Assembly (NCBI GenBank): GCA_964441705.1
Contig: CAYTWF010000049.1
Span: 1-23,039, forward strand
Length of the DNA stretch: 23,039 bases
Source of the DNA: Eshraghiella sp964441705
GTDB lineage: Bacteria > Bacillota > Clostridia > Lachnospirales > Lachnospiraceae
Reading direction: 5' to 3'
Positions within the stretch are counted from its first letter, which is position 1, and every line of letters starts with the position of its first letter. The notes under the pieces are model-generated. The model made no database searches and was not told the DNA's origin. It saw only the letters and a program-made list of their open reading frames with translations. The position numbers were made by a program, and so were the translations under genes. Shown here piece after piece: positions 7,638 to 15,924 of the stretch.

Positions 7638-8333
7638 TTATATACATCTCTCCATCCACTTCTCCACTACCTCTCCATCCCCTTCTCCCATAAAAGGATG
7701 CTCGCTGCTTTCTGATACCGTCAACTCACATTTATGTTCATCACTAAATCTCTTAATCACCTCAATCGGCTGCAGATTATCCTTTGCCCCATATAAAATA
7801 GCTGTTGGGATATTCCATTCCTTAATAGGATTAGCCAGCACATATTGAAAATAGTCCCAACTAAGAATATCAATTGGAGTATCAATCTCACGCTCCTGCT
7901 CAAGCCTTTCTTCACTTACGTTAAACCACAGAAACATCTGGCGAATCAGGTATTCCATATCGATAATTGGAGACTGAAAAAGACATTTGGTCAATGGTCT
8001 GTCCCCATAAGTATGTAGACTGAAAAAAGCACCAATACTACATGCGAACAGAGCCGCCTCGCACCAATTTGCCCATACGTAATCAGCTATAATTTCCAAA
8101 TCTCTCTTACCATTCCATATATCACAACGATAATTGGAGTCCGTTCTTTCTCCATGCTGTGGAAGGTCAAAGCTTATGGTCTGATAACCCTTCTTTTCAG
8201 CTATCTGGGCAAAAGCCTCTGCACTCTCCTTACATGACATCTTTCCATGCACAAAAATATATACTCTGTCAGACGGTTTTCCCCATATGATTGAAGGAAT
8301 TCCGTCTATCCTAATCTTCTTAGCTTCCATCAT
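7638..8333 (-). CDS. Alpha/beta hydrolase fold protein
   Basis: This 231-residue cytoplasmic alpha/beta hydrolase (esterase or acyl-hydrolase type) has a complete apparent triad: nucleophile Ser99 (ACSIGAF, a variant of G-x-S-x-G with alanine first), Asp185 (YGAKDNLQP) and His212 (SSEHPFMGEGD). The oxyanion HG follows strand 3 at 29-30 (FVHGKMS). The start overlaps the stop of the upstream histidine kinase in an ATGA, and AAGGAGAG within the kinase end serves as its ribosome-binding site, so it is co-translated with a signalling protein. No signal peptide is seen. Substrate is unknown. It could be a metabolic passenger or could modify a small molecule sensed by the kinase. Confidence 0.85.
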   Translation of the reverse strand: MMEAKKIRIDGIPSIIWGKPSDRVYIFVHGKMSCKESAEAFAQIAEKKGYQTISFDLPQHGERTDSNYRCDIWNGKRDLEIIADYVWANWCEAALFACSIGAFFSLHTYGDRPLTKCLFQSPIIDMEYLIRQMFLWFNVSEERLEQEREIDTPIDILSWDYFQYVLANPIKEWNIPTAILYGAKDNLQPIEVIKRFSDEHKCELTVSESSEHPFMGEGDGEVVEKWMERCI

Positions 8334-11149
8334 TTTCTCTCCTTCTCTTTAATCAATCCGGCTAATATCCGGCTTCCTTCTTCGTACTCCAGCTGGTCAC
8401 CACAAGCTCTTAGCTTCTGTACAAGCTCTTTTTTTCCATCCTCCTGTACGGACTGCTCCAGACTGTCAAGTCCTGACTCAATACCATCCAGGTCGAATTC
8501 ATCAAATGCCTTTTGCAGCTGAAGCAAAATATCGTTTATGGAAGGCTTACCAGCCGTCTGTGTTGTTTCAACAGCATCACCTCCCAGCTCATCCAGCTTC
8601 GCATTAATCATTGCAACTGCCTGGGCAATCAAATCCCCAAGCTCGTCAATATGACGGTCAATATAATTCCTGTTATCAACCTTGGCTGCCATTTCCATAG
8701 TTTCTGCCAGCTCTGCCAGCCTTTCAATAAGCCTGGTATCATCAGTTGGCTGCTGCCCTCCAATTATGCCTCTACTGGTGCCCTTGACCCCGTGAACCTT
8801 AATTCTGAAATTATCCAGGTCCTTGTCCTCCCAGAATTTATTAATCTCACCGGCAACCTGTGTCGTTTCCCTCACATAGGTCTGAAGAACCTTCATTCGC
8901 CTTGGACTAATCACAGGCAGCTCACCATGAACCGGTCTGCGAAGCTCCTCTGGAAGCCCGGTTTCAAGAACACGCTTTAATTCCTCCAGCTTTAGCGGCT
9001 TGTCCAGTAATTCAGTGGCACCATTTTCCATACTTTTTTCCTTAGTCTCCTGTGAAATGTCCGCAGTCAAAATATAGATTGGAACATCTGAAAAGGTTCT
9101 GATAATTGATGCAGCCTCAATACCCTTCATTCCTGGCATCATATTATCCAAAAACACCATATCATAAGAATTTTTATGCACCAGCTCAATGGCATCCATT
9201 CCATTATCAGCAGTATCTACTGTAATGTGCCAGATATCAGTAAATTCCTGAAAAAGATTCAGGTTCACCTCCATATCGTCAACACTTAATATCCTTGCAT
9301 CCGGATAGAACCATTCAGGCTGAAGCATTGCCCCATCCTCAGAGCCGCCTTCACCAATCTGGCTGGTGCCATCCATTGTGGTTACTGCCACCGGCTCATC
9401 ATTAGCATCCACATCCAGCTCAGTAAATTTACGTGCAGGCCGCAGCTTATTTTCCTTCCAATCCTGATAGAAATGAACAACAAACTCAGTCCCGCTGACT
9501 CCATCGCTGTGGACCTCTACTCCACCACCTAAAAGCTCTGTAGAATATTTAACAATATTAAGCCCCAGACCTGTTCCTTCCATTAACAGATTGGCAGCAT
9601 AAGATTGATATTCATCAAAAACCTTTTCAATAAGCTCCTCACTCATTCCCGAGCCTGTATCAGCAACACTGATAGTAATCCTTACCCGCTTAATTAAATC
9701 CAACAGCTTTTCCGACTCGTCAGCTATGCTCTCGTCATCAAGGATTTCACAGCTTACTGTACAGGTAATGCTGCCCTTTTCCGTATATTTTACAGCATTG
9801 GACATGAGATTCTGGATAATGTCCCATACTCTAAGCTCATCACCAATCAGTATGCGTGGATATGGGGTAGCCATGACAACTGATATATCAATTGGTTTTG
9901 TTTTTTTATTAATAAGGCTCTCAAGCAAAAGATTATGCAGCACCGCCTGAAAGTCATACTCCTGATGCTTGATTTCCAGCTTACCTGCCTCCATCTTGGA
10001 ATAATCCAAAATAGAATTAACAACCCTCAGCAAGGTATTGCCCGCACTTTTAATACTCCCAATCATCTTGTGATATCTTTCACTAATATCCTTTTGGCGA
10101 TTGAGAATATCACAATATCCAATAATCGCATGAAGTGGACTTCGCAGCTCATGACTCATGCTTGCAAGAAAACGCCCTTTAAGCTGAGCAGCACTTTCAG
10201 CCTCCCTTTTCAACGATTCCATCAGAAGATTTTCTTCTTTTTCTTCTGTCAGGTCAATAAGATTTACCACATATCCACGGAGGCGGTTCATGTAGTTAAC
10301 CTTTGCAATATGTACTCGGAAGAAATTTTTTCCAAGCTTAACCTCTTCATTACTGTCTTTTCGGTTAATCAGATAATCAATCTCGTGTATGTATTGTTTG
10401 GTATAAGATATCTCTATATCCCACTTGCTTTCCATAACCGCATGCTCGGCAGCCTCATTAACATCTATAAGATAATAATCCTCATCAAAAAGTGCAGTCA
10501 TAACTGCGCCACTGTTAAAGAGCTGATTCTTAAGCAGATAGTTAGAATCAACAATGTATCCGTTCTTCATCAATCTGTTTAACTGTGTCTCTATAATAAA
10601 CAGTGAAAACGGAGTCAGTAATGCACTCCATTCATGATGAATAAATGGGGTAATAATAAGAGCGGCTATAACAATAAGAAAGGATATGTACAAAGTATAT
10701 CCCACCATCTTTTCTCTTTTCTTCATATTCATAAAGAATTTGATATAGAAATTCATGCAAAACAAAACAACGAGAAAAAGTGCCATACCTATACGATAAG
10801 GTATTCCTGCAGACCCAAGTCTCTGGTAGCAGAGAATCATACTAATATCCGCAAGGATTAACACAATGAAAAAAAGAACCTCTGCCCCACGAAAGAACTT
10901 CAAGTGCATGAAATCCTTCTTATAGTGTATTACTCCGAACACTGCCTGCATTACAAGCAGCTGCTCCAATAATTCAAAGGTATCCGCGGAATCTGTAACG
11001 CACTCTACAACTCGATAGAAATTATACAGACCTGCAAGTACCAAAATAACAGGGAGCAGACGATGCTCCCTGGAGGATATTTTCATAATAAGATATTTTT
11101 CTGCTGTATACAAAAGATACCCCAGAAATGCCAACTGAATAAATACCAT
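8330..11149 (-). CDS. Hybrid sensor histidine kinase with REC and HPt domains
   Basis: This 939-residue membrane phosphorelay protein has about six to seven transmembrane helices (1-190), a PAS-like region (about 210-300), HisKA with phospho-His333 (SMSHELRSP), HATPase with the N box around 447-451, the G1 box DTGSG (497-501) and GTGLGLNIV (525-533), a receiver with acidic pocket Asp624/625, phospho-acceptor Asp668 (FLDNMMPG) and Lys718, then an HPt domain with His786 (KVHGVKGTSRG). It can therefore carry out a full His-Asp-His relay. I prefer ATG 11149, with GGGGAG just upstream, over an in-frame TTG at 11173. The start lies 13 bases after the HD-GYP gene, whose receiver (Asp409) is the likely final target of the HPt, which is inference. 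Confidence 0.92.
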   Translation of the reverse strand: MVFIQLAFLGYLLYTAEKYLIMKISSREHRLLPVILVLAGLYNFYRVVECVTDSADTFELLEQLLVMQAVFGVIHYKKDFMHLKFFRGAEVLFFIVLILADISMILCYQRLGSAGIPYRIGMALFLVVLFCMNFYIKFFMNMKKREKMVGYTLYISFLIVIAALIITPFIHHEWSALLTPFSLFIIETQLNRLMKNGYIVDSNYLLKNQLFNSGAVMTALFDEDYYLIDVNEAAEHAVMESKWDIEISYTKQYIHEIDYLINRKDSNEEVKLGKNFFRVHIAKVNYMNRLRGYVVNLIDLTEEKEENLLMESLKREAESAAQLKGRFLASMSHELRSPLHAIIGYCDILNRQKDISERYHKMIGSIKSAGNTLLRVVNSILDYSKMEAGKLEIKHQEYDFQAVLHNLLLESLINKKTKPIDISVVMATPYPRILIGDELRVWDIIQNLMSNAVKYTEKGSITCTVSCEILDDESIADESEKLLDLIKRVRITISVADTGSGMSEELIEKVFDEYQSYAANLLMEGTGLGLNIVKYSTELLGGGVEVHSDGVSGTEFVVHFYQDWKENKLRPARKFTELDVDANDEPVAVTTMDGTSQIGEGGSEDGAMLQPEWFYPDARILSVDDMEVNLNLFQEFTDIWHITVDTADNGMDAIELVHKNSYDMVFLDNMMPGMKGIEAASIIRTFSDVPIYILTADISQETKEKSMENGATELLDKPLKLEELKRVLETGLPEELRRPVHGELPVISPRRMKVLQTYVRETTQVAGEINKFWEDKDLDNFRIKVHGVKGTSRGIIGGQQPTDDTRLIERLAELAETMEMAAKVDNRNYIDRHIDELGDLIAQAVAMINAKLDELGGDAVETTQTAGKPSINDILLQLQKAFDEFDLDGIESGLDSLEQSVQEDGKKELVQKLRACGDQLEYEEGSRILAGLIKEKERK

Positions 11150-11162
11150 ATTCTCCCCTTCC

Positions 11163-12608
11163 CTATTGTCCAATAGGACGACCCTCTAAAATACGTTCTA
11201 TTTCTGAACGTATAAAGGTTGCCTGGTATGGCTTAATAATATATCCCGACATATGAATATCCTTGCATTCAAGAATTGTATTCCGGTCTCTTCTTGATGT
11301 AACAAACATTACTGGAACCTCTCCATACTGTAAACGAATTGCCCGTACAGTATCCATTCCATCTAATCCAGGCATCTCAATATCCATAAGAATTAAATCA
11401 GGCACACCATTCTTCTCAAGATAATGTAAGGTTTGCTCGCCGGATTTAAGATATACCATGTCATAATAGTCATCAAGGATATCTCTAAGCATCTGTAGAT
11501 TAGTTATCATATCATCAACTGCAAGGATTCTTGGACGTCTTTCTTTACCAATCATTCTGGGACGTTTGCGCTCAGAATCTGCAATCTCTTTTTTATCTGC
11601 GCAGCCTAATGTATTAATAATAACACTGTTATTTTCCGGCTTTGCCAGGTCCATCTCTGTACCATTAAAAAATCTGATTATCGGTCTGAGATTATGTGCA
11701 CCTCTATTAGCTCTCACTATGGCTCTTCTGCCGTCTGACAGTACTACCTCAGTTCCAAGAGGAAACAGTGGCACATATTTAATCAGAGCATCTACTACTT
11801 TACTGTCAAACATAATGTTACATCCACCCATCAGGTATTCTACTACCTCATTGGGTGAATAAGGCTCTTTATATGGGCGCTTGGAAACAAGTGCATCATA
11901 CACATCTGCAACATGCAGTATTTTGGAATAGATTGAAAGTGCTTTGCCCGCTATTCTATCCGGGTACCCACTTCCATCCTCATTCTCATGATGGTGAAGT
12001 ACAGCGTCTTTAATACACTCTTCTAATGCCTTACTATTTTTAATATATTCATAGGATAACTTTGCATGGGTCTTAATAAGCATATACTCATCCGGAGTCA
12101 GCCTTGAATGCTTCTTGGTAACCTCATCCGGAATAGCAAGCTTACCCAAATCATGAAGAAGTGATGCCACAACCAGCTTATTAAGAACAAAGCGTGAATA
12201 CCCCATTCCAATTCCAATAATGCAGGCATATATAGCCACATTAACTGAATGGGCATATATAGCATCATCAAATGCTCTGACATATGTAATATCCAGTCTG
12301 ATATTACCCCTGCTTGTAAGCTCATCAACTATCTGATTAGCCACACGAATGCAGCCTTCTATATTCTTATTCTTAATCTGTTCAATAGCCTGCTCTCTAA
12401 TCTTCTCACTGATTACATCATCAATCTCAATTCCCTCTGAGACGCGGTCACTGATATAGAGACCTGCATATCCATATTGTTCAAGCTTATCAATAGTTCT
12501 GGCATCCAGTTCGCCTGAAGCTCTCAATAAGGTAACGCCGTTGGAATCCTTAAGATTTCTTGCCAGCTGCATTCCAGGCTCCACATATTTCATTTGTACG
12601 TAACGCAT
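11163..12608 (-). CDS. HD-GYP c-di-GMP phosphodiesterase with C-terminal receiver
   Basis: This 481-residue protein has an N-terminal regulatory segment with a DUF3391-like opening (YVEPGMQLARNL, about 1-60) and an HD-GYP domain (about 105-290) holding HD at 152-153 (LLHDLGK), HHE at 206-208 and GSGYP. After a linker with a small basic beta-domain comes a receiver (358-475) with Asp365/366, phospho-acceptor Asp409 (LILMDIEMPG) and Lys459. HD-GYP proteins hydrolyse cyclic di-GMP to pGpG or GMP, lowering the sessile signal. The receiver is C-terminal here, whereas in the common RpfG type it is N-terminal. Start ATG 12608 has GGGGAG at 12614-12619. The first gene of its operon, it has a good promoter 70-90 bases upstream. 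Confidence 0.93.
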   Translation of the reverse strand: MRYVQMKYVEPGMQLARNLKDSNGVTLLRASGELDARTIDKLEQYGYAGLYISDRVSEGIEIDDVISEKIREQAIEQIKNKNIEGCIRVANQIVDELTSRGNIRLDITYVRAFDDAIYAHSVNVAIYACIIGIGMGYSRFVLNKLVVASLLHDLGKLAIPDEVTKKHSRLTPDEYMLIKTHAKLSYEYIKNSKALEECIKDAVLHHHENEDGSGYPDRIAGKALSIYSKILHVADVYDALVSKRPYKEPYSPNEVVEYLMGGCNIMFDSKVVDALIKYVPLFPLGTEVVLSDGRRAIVRANRGAHNLRPIIRFFNGTEMDLAKPENNSVIINTLGCADKKEIADSERKRPRMIGKERRPRILAVDDMITNLQMLRDILDDYYDMVYLKSGEQTLHYLEKNGVPDLILMDIEMPGLDGMDTVRAIRLQYGEVPVMFVTSRRDRNTILECKDIHMSGYIIKPYQATFIRSEIERILEGRPIGQ

Positions 12609-12625
12609 AGGTTCTCCCCAATAAG

Positions 12626-12654
12626 AATAACGCCCTATTTATATAAGCGTTATT
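12626..12654 (-). promoter_or_regulatory. Stem-loop in the leader of the HD-GYP operon
   Basis: AATAACGC (12626-12633) and GCGTTATT (12647-12654) form a perfect 8-bp stem with a 13-base loop. It sits between the predicted transcription start (about 12667) and the GGGGAG ribosome-binding site, 6 bases away from it. It could modulate translation or mRNA stability or be a protein site. It is too small for a c-di-GMP riboswitch. Confidence 0.4.
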
Positions 12655-12673
12655 ATTTAATACAACTATGTTA

Positions 12674-12702
12674 ATAATACTTGTTTTTTTATACTTGTGC
12701 AA
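12674..12702 (-). promoter_or_regulatory. Sigma-A-type promoter for the HD-GYP/kinase/hydrolase operon
   Basis: On the minus strand, TTGCAC (12702-12697) and TATTAT (12679-12674) are separated by exactly 17 bases. The predicted start is near 12667, about 60 bases before the HD-GYP ATG. The -35 lies within the small inverted repeat ACTTGTGCAAGT (12693-12704), which could bind a regulator. Confidence 0.5.
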
Positions 12703-12739
12703 GTACATATATGCTTCAAAAACAATACACAAATCAATT

Positions 12740-13396
12740 TTATTTCTTAAGGGCTTTTTCAATTCTTTGGCTGGCTTCTATGTGCATAATCCAATGTCTT
12801 GAAAATGGCATTTGAATTAATCCACGAAAATCCTTGTTGCACCAATAATCTATGAGCCAATATGCATTCGGATTGTTGCTTACCACATTCAATAGAATCA
12901 ATTTTTCTCTTCTTTCCTGCGGCACCCTCAGCTTCATATCTCCATAGGATAATGATTTAATTATTTTTTCTGTACTTTCCTTTACCTCACAGGCATAAGA
13001 AAATAACTGTTCAATATCAAGCTGTCTGGAGAAATCAGCAATCTCCTGTTTAACCAGTTCATTACCGGTTGTTATAATAGGTGAGAGAATTCGTTTCTGA
13101 TATCCTCCTGAAAAAAATATTTGCTGGTCATCCTTTATCAGTGTATGAGCAACAATATCCTCAATCCTGAAAATATGCCAAATTGAATAGGCAATTGTTT
13201 TGCTATGATAGCCGTCAGCATTAATATACGGGATTGCATTAAAAGAGTCTCTTGGCAGACAATCTTTAAAAGAAAGTAACGTCTGCATCAGCTCATTTCG
13301 TAATTTAATTAGAGTCTCTATCCCCGCCTCACAGGTATCTTTTTTCTTAATCTGCGTCTGCATTATTTTGTTAAGTTCGGACCATTCTCCATTCAT
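12740..13396 (-). CDS. DinB-like four-helix protein
   Basis: This 218-residue protein resembles the DinB/YfiT superfamily of metal-binding four-helix proteins, some of which are thiol-dependent transferases. The likely metal triad is His74 (SIWHIFRIEDIVAH, with the E-D that often follows) and His201 plus His205 (FSRHWIMHIEAS). This spacing is typical of the fold, but overall similarity is judged by eye and the reaction is unknown. ATG 13396 follows GAGGTTG by a good distance. Its promoter (13433-13461) overlaps a strong Rex-type operator, so expression may follow the NADH/NAD ratio. It is transcribed away from feoAB and is separated from the downstream HD-GYP gene by 131 bases that hold that operon's own promoter. 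No clear terminator follows it. Confidence 0.65.
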   Translation of the reverse strand: MNGEWSELNKIMQTQIKKKDTCEAGIETLIKLRNELMQTLLSFKDCLPRDSFNAIPYINADGYHSKTIAYSIWHIFRIEDIVAHTLIKDDQQIFFSGGYQKRILSPIITTGNELVKQEIADFSRQLDIEQLFSYACEVKESTEKIIKSLSYGDMKLRVPQERREKLILLNVVSNNPNAYWLIDYWCNKDFRGLIQMPFSRHWIMHIEASQRIEKALKK

Positions 13397-13412
13397 ATCT
13401 GCAACCTCGATA

Positions 13413-13430
13413 TTGTTAATCTATTAACTA
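13413..13430. promoter_or_regulatory. Rex-type operator over the DinB-like gene's start site
   Basis: TTGTTAA-TCTA-TTAACTA matches 13 of the 14 defined positions of the Clostridia/Firmicutes Rex consensus TTGTTAA-N4-TTAACAA. It lies just downstream of the -10 at 13433-13438 and covers the predicted start. Binding there would repress when NADH is low. It is also about 130 bases from feoA, so feoAB control is less likely but possible. Confidence 0.55.
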
Positions 13431-13432
13431 AT

Positions 13433-13461
13433 AGTATATTCCTTGTACACAGCAGTTTCAA
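13433..13461 (-). promoter_or_regulatory. Sigma-A-type promoter for the DinB-like gene
   Basis: On the minus strand, TTGAAA (13461-13456) and TATACT (13438-13433) are separated by exactly 17 bases, and both are close to the consensus. The predicted start is near 13426, about 30 bases before the ATG at 13396. Confidence 0.6.
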
Positions 13462-13533
13462 TGGAATTTTGCATAATCAGGCCACTCACATTTTTTAACT
13501 TAATGCATAGAATAATAATAGAATGTTTTCATA

Positions 13534-13548
13534 ATTTCATATTGAAAT
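13534..13548. promoter_or_regulatory. Palindrome upstream of feoA, candidate operator
   Basis: ATTTCA-TAT-TGAAAT is a perfect 6-bp inverted repeat. It lies 11 bases before the feoA ATG and just ahead of the TGAGGG ribosome-binding site. It does not match the classic Fur or DtxR boxes, so if it is an operator its protein is unknown. No clear -35/-10 pair for feoA was found in 13462-13533, although the stretch is AT-rich. Confidence 0.3.
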
Positions 13549-13559
13549 GAGGGTTTAAA

Positions 13560-13796
13560 ATGAAACAGCTCACGCTTAAGGATATTGCCCCTGGCGAGCA
13601 CGCGGTTATCAGAAGCCTTAAGTCCACCGGCACCATGAGGCGGAGGCTTTTAGATATAGGATTAATTGAAAATACCAGAGTTGAATGTGTAGGACGAAGT
13701 CCAGGCGGTGACCCCTGCACGTATCTGATTCGTGGCGCAGTAATCGCAATTCGTAACAAGGACTGCGCAAATATATTAATTATTTCAGGCTCATAG
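13560..13796 (+). CDS. feoA: FeoA ferrous iron transport protein A
   Basis: This 78-residue cytoplasmic SH3-like protein binds and helps FeoB in ferrous iron uptake. The family features are clear: an N-terminal LTLKDIAPGEHAVI strand, the RRRLLDIGLIENTRVE helix and turn, and the SPGGDPCTYLIRGAVIAIR ending that precedes the last strand. Length is normal (75-90). ATG 13560 is preceded by TGAGGG. The next gene, feoB, starts 14 bases after the stop, so the two form an operon. The divergent arrangement with a Rex-controlled gene and a palindrome in the leader suggests regulation, but the metal sensor is not identifiable. Confidence 0.95.
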   Translation: MKQLTLKDIAPGEHAVIRSLKSTGTMRRRLLDIGLIENTRVECVGRSPGGDPCTYLIRGAVIAIRNKDCANILIISGS

Positions 13797-13810
13797 ATGG
13801 AGGATTTAAC

Positions 13811-15910
13811 ATGGAGCTTACTAACAATTCATTAGATACCAAAGTAATCGCACTGGCAGGCAATCCTAATGTGGGCAAAAGTACTGTTTTTAACGGATTA
13901 ACAGGTATGAACCAGCATACCGGCAACTGGCCCGGTAAAACTGTTGCCAACGCACAGGGACACTGCTCAACCAAAAAGCATTCTTATGTCATGGTAGATA
14001 TTCCAGGAACCTATTCTCTCATGGCCCACTCAGCTGAGGAGGAGGTCGCCCGCAATTTCATATGCTTTGGACATCCTGATGCAGTTGTTGTTGTATGTGA
14101 CGCCACCTGTCTTGAACGCAATCTAAATCTTGTACTGCAGACCATTGAAATTGCACCTCGTGTAATTGTATGCGTAAATCTGCTGGATGAAGCCAGGCAC
14201 AAAAATATAACAATTAACCTTCCTTTGCTGTCTAAGCGTCTTGGTGTTCCTGTAGTAGGAACAACCGCTCGCAAAAAAAAGAGTCTCCAAAGTCTTACAA
14301 ACGCACTCGATACCTTTGATTACAGCAGTAAACCTGCAGGTGCATATGTAGTAAAATATCAGGAGCCTTTGGAAAATGCCATTGCAATCCTGGAACCATA
14401 CATTGCGCAAAAATGTGGTTCAAGGCTTAACAGTCGATGGCTTGCTCTAAAGCTCTTAGACCAGGACCAGGCTCTGGTCAATGAGATTAATTCCTATCTT
14501 GGGGAGGATTTTCTAACTGATGAAAAGCTACTGCTTCTGCTTAATCAGGCAAAAGAGCTTCTGACCGCTGACAATGTAAATAACGGTGATTCTATAAAGG
14601 ACCTGATTGTATCAGCCCTTGTTAAAAGTGCTGAAGAGCTTTGCAATGGCGTAGTTACATATAATAACCACCAATATGCGGCAAGGGACCGCAGACTTGA
14701 CAAAATATTAACAAGCCGTCTCACAGGATATCCTGTTATGCTAATACTGCTGGCAATAATATTCTGGCTTACAATAACCGGAGCCAACTATCCCTCCCAG
14801 CTCATTTCTAATGGTTTATTCTGGCTTCAGGAAAGACTGACTGATTTTTTTACCTATATACATGCCCCTGGCTGGCTCCACGGGATTCTTGTATTAGGGG
14901 TATACCGGGTGCTGGCATGGGTTGTTTCAGTTATGCTTCCTCCCATGGCAATCTTCTTCCCCCTGTTTACCCTTATAGAGGATTTTGGTTATCTGCCGCG
15001 TATTGCCTACAACCTGGATAAACCCTTTCAGAAATGCCACGCCTGCGGGAAACAGGCACTCTGTATGTGTATGGGTTTTGGCTGTAATGCCGCCGGTATT
15101 ATTGGCTGTAGAATTATTGACTCCCCACGGGAACGGCTTATGGCAATACTTACCAATAATTTTGTACCCTGTAACGGCAGGTTTCCAACTCTGATTGCCA
15201 TTATAACAATGTTTTTTGCAGGAGCGGCAGGTGGTCTGCTTTCATCCTCCCTGTCTGCAGTTATATTGACAGCCGCAATTGTATTCGGAGTATTAATTAC
15301 CTTTGCCGTTACCAGAATACTGTCCATAACACTTCTAAAGGGAATACCCTCCTCTTTTACCCTTGAGCTACCGCCCTACCGTAAGCCGCAGATTGGAAGA
15401 GTAATAATTCGCTCCATCTTTGACCGTACTCTTTTTGTGCTTGCACGTGCAGTATCAGTAGCGGCTCCTGCTGGACTTATTATATGGCTTATGGCCAATA
15501 TTGAAATTGGAAATGTCAGCCTGCTTAGCCACTGTGCCGGCTTTTTAGACCCATTTGCGCAGCTTATGGGGCTTGATGGTGTAATTCTCATTGCCTTTAT
15601 TCTGGGTTTTCCTGCCAATGAGATTGTAGTTCCAATAATTATTATGGCATACATGGCACAGGGCAGCATTATGGAGCTTAGCAGCCTTACGCAGATGAAG
15701 GAGCTGTTTGTTGAGAATGGCTGGACATGGATTACTGCCGTAAGCATGATTCTTTTCTCCCTGAACCACTGGCCCTGCTCCACCACATTACTCACCATAA
15801 GAAAAGAAACCGGCAGCTGGAAATGGACCGGAATTGCCGCCGCCATACCAACTGCCGTAGGAATAGTAATATGTATTATTTTTGCCTCTATTGCTCGATT
15901 ATTTACTTGA
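13811..15910 (+). CDS. feoB: FeoB ferrous iron transporter
   Basis: This 699-residue GTP-driven inner-membrane Fe(II) permease has an N-terminal G domain with G1 GNPNVGKS (17-24), the switch I threonine in NWPGKTV, G3 DIPG (63-66) and G4 NLLD (about 123-126). A helical GDI-like domain follows to about 290. The membrane part has two Gate repeats, with the family's cysteine-bearing FGCNAAG and NNFVPCNGRFPT segments and a final SLNHWPCSTT helix. Length is normal, and there is no FeoC-like or cysteine-rich tail. ATG 13811 has GGAGG upstream. It converges on the PfkB gene with only 6 bases between stop codons. Low-oxygen iron uptake fits an anaerobic lifestyle and would supply iron to the nearby iron alcohol dehydrogenase. 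Confidence 0.97.
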   Translation: MELTNNSLDTKVIALAGNPNVGKSTVFNGLTGMNQHTGNWPGKTVANAQGHCSTKKHSYVMVDIPGTYSLMAHSAEEEVARNFICFGHPDAVVVVCDATCLERNLNLVLQTIEIAPRVIVCVNLLDEARHKNITINLPLLSKRLGVPVVGTTARKKKSLQSLTNALDTFDYSSKPAGAYVVKYQEPLENAIAILEPYIAQKCGSRLNSRWLALKLLDQDQALVNEINSYLGEDFLTDEKLLLLLNQAKELLTADNVNNGDSIKDLIVSALVKSAEELCNGVVTYNNHQYAARDRRLDKILTSRLTGYPVMLILLAIIFWLTITGANYPSQLISNGLFWLQERLTDFFTYIHAPGWLHGILVLGVYRVLAWVVSVMLPPMAIFFPLFTLIEDFGYLPRIAYNLDKPFQKCHACGKQALCMCMGFGCNAAGIIGCRIIDSPRERLMAILTNNFVPCNGRFPTLIAIITMFFAGAAGGLLSSSLSAVILTAAIVFGVLITFAVTRILSITLLKGIPSSFTLELPPYRKPQIGRVIIRSIFDRTLFVLARAVSVAAPAGLIIWLMANIEIGNVSLLSHCAGFLDPFAQLMGLDGVILIAFILGFPANEIVVPIIIMAYMAQGSIMELSSLTQMKELFVENGWTWITAVSMILFSLNHWPCSTTLLTIRKETGSWKWTGIAAAIPTAVGIVICIIFASIARLFT

Positions 15911-15924
15911 AAATAACTATTTTC
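15909..15924. repeat. Palindrome across the feoB/pfkB convergent stops
   Basis: GAAAATA-AC-TATTTTC is a perfect 7-bp inverted repeat that includes most of both stop codons (feoB TGA and the kinase TAG). The 2-base centre makes a stable RNA hairpin unlikely without opening more bases. It could act as a weak bidirectional terminator, or be chance in AT-rich DNA. Confidence 0.3.

Noticed and set aside
9935..10582. A 215-codon plus-strand frame inside the histidine kinase gene
   Set aside because: It is antisense to the kinase's conserved domains, and its product has no recognisable motif; it is best explained as a shadow.
12609..12673. c-di-GMP riboswitch in the HD-GYP leader
   Set aside because: The leader after the predicted start is only about 60 bases and has one simple stem, too short for the known aptamers.
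13397..13559. Fur box for feoAB
   Set aside because: No GATAATGATAATCATTATC-like sequence occurs here; the palindrome present has different arms.
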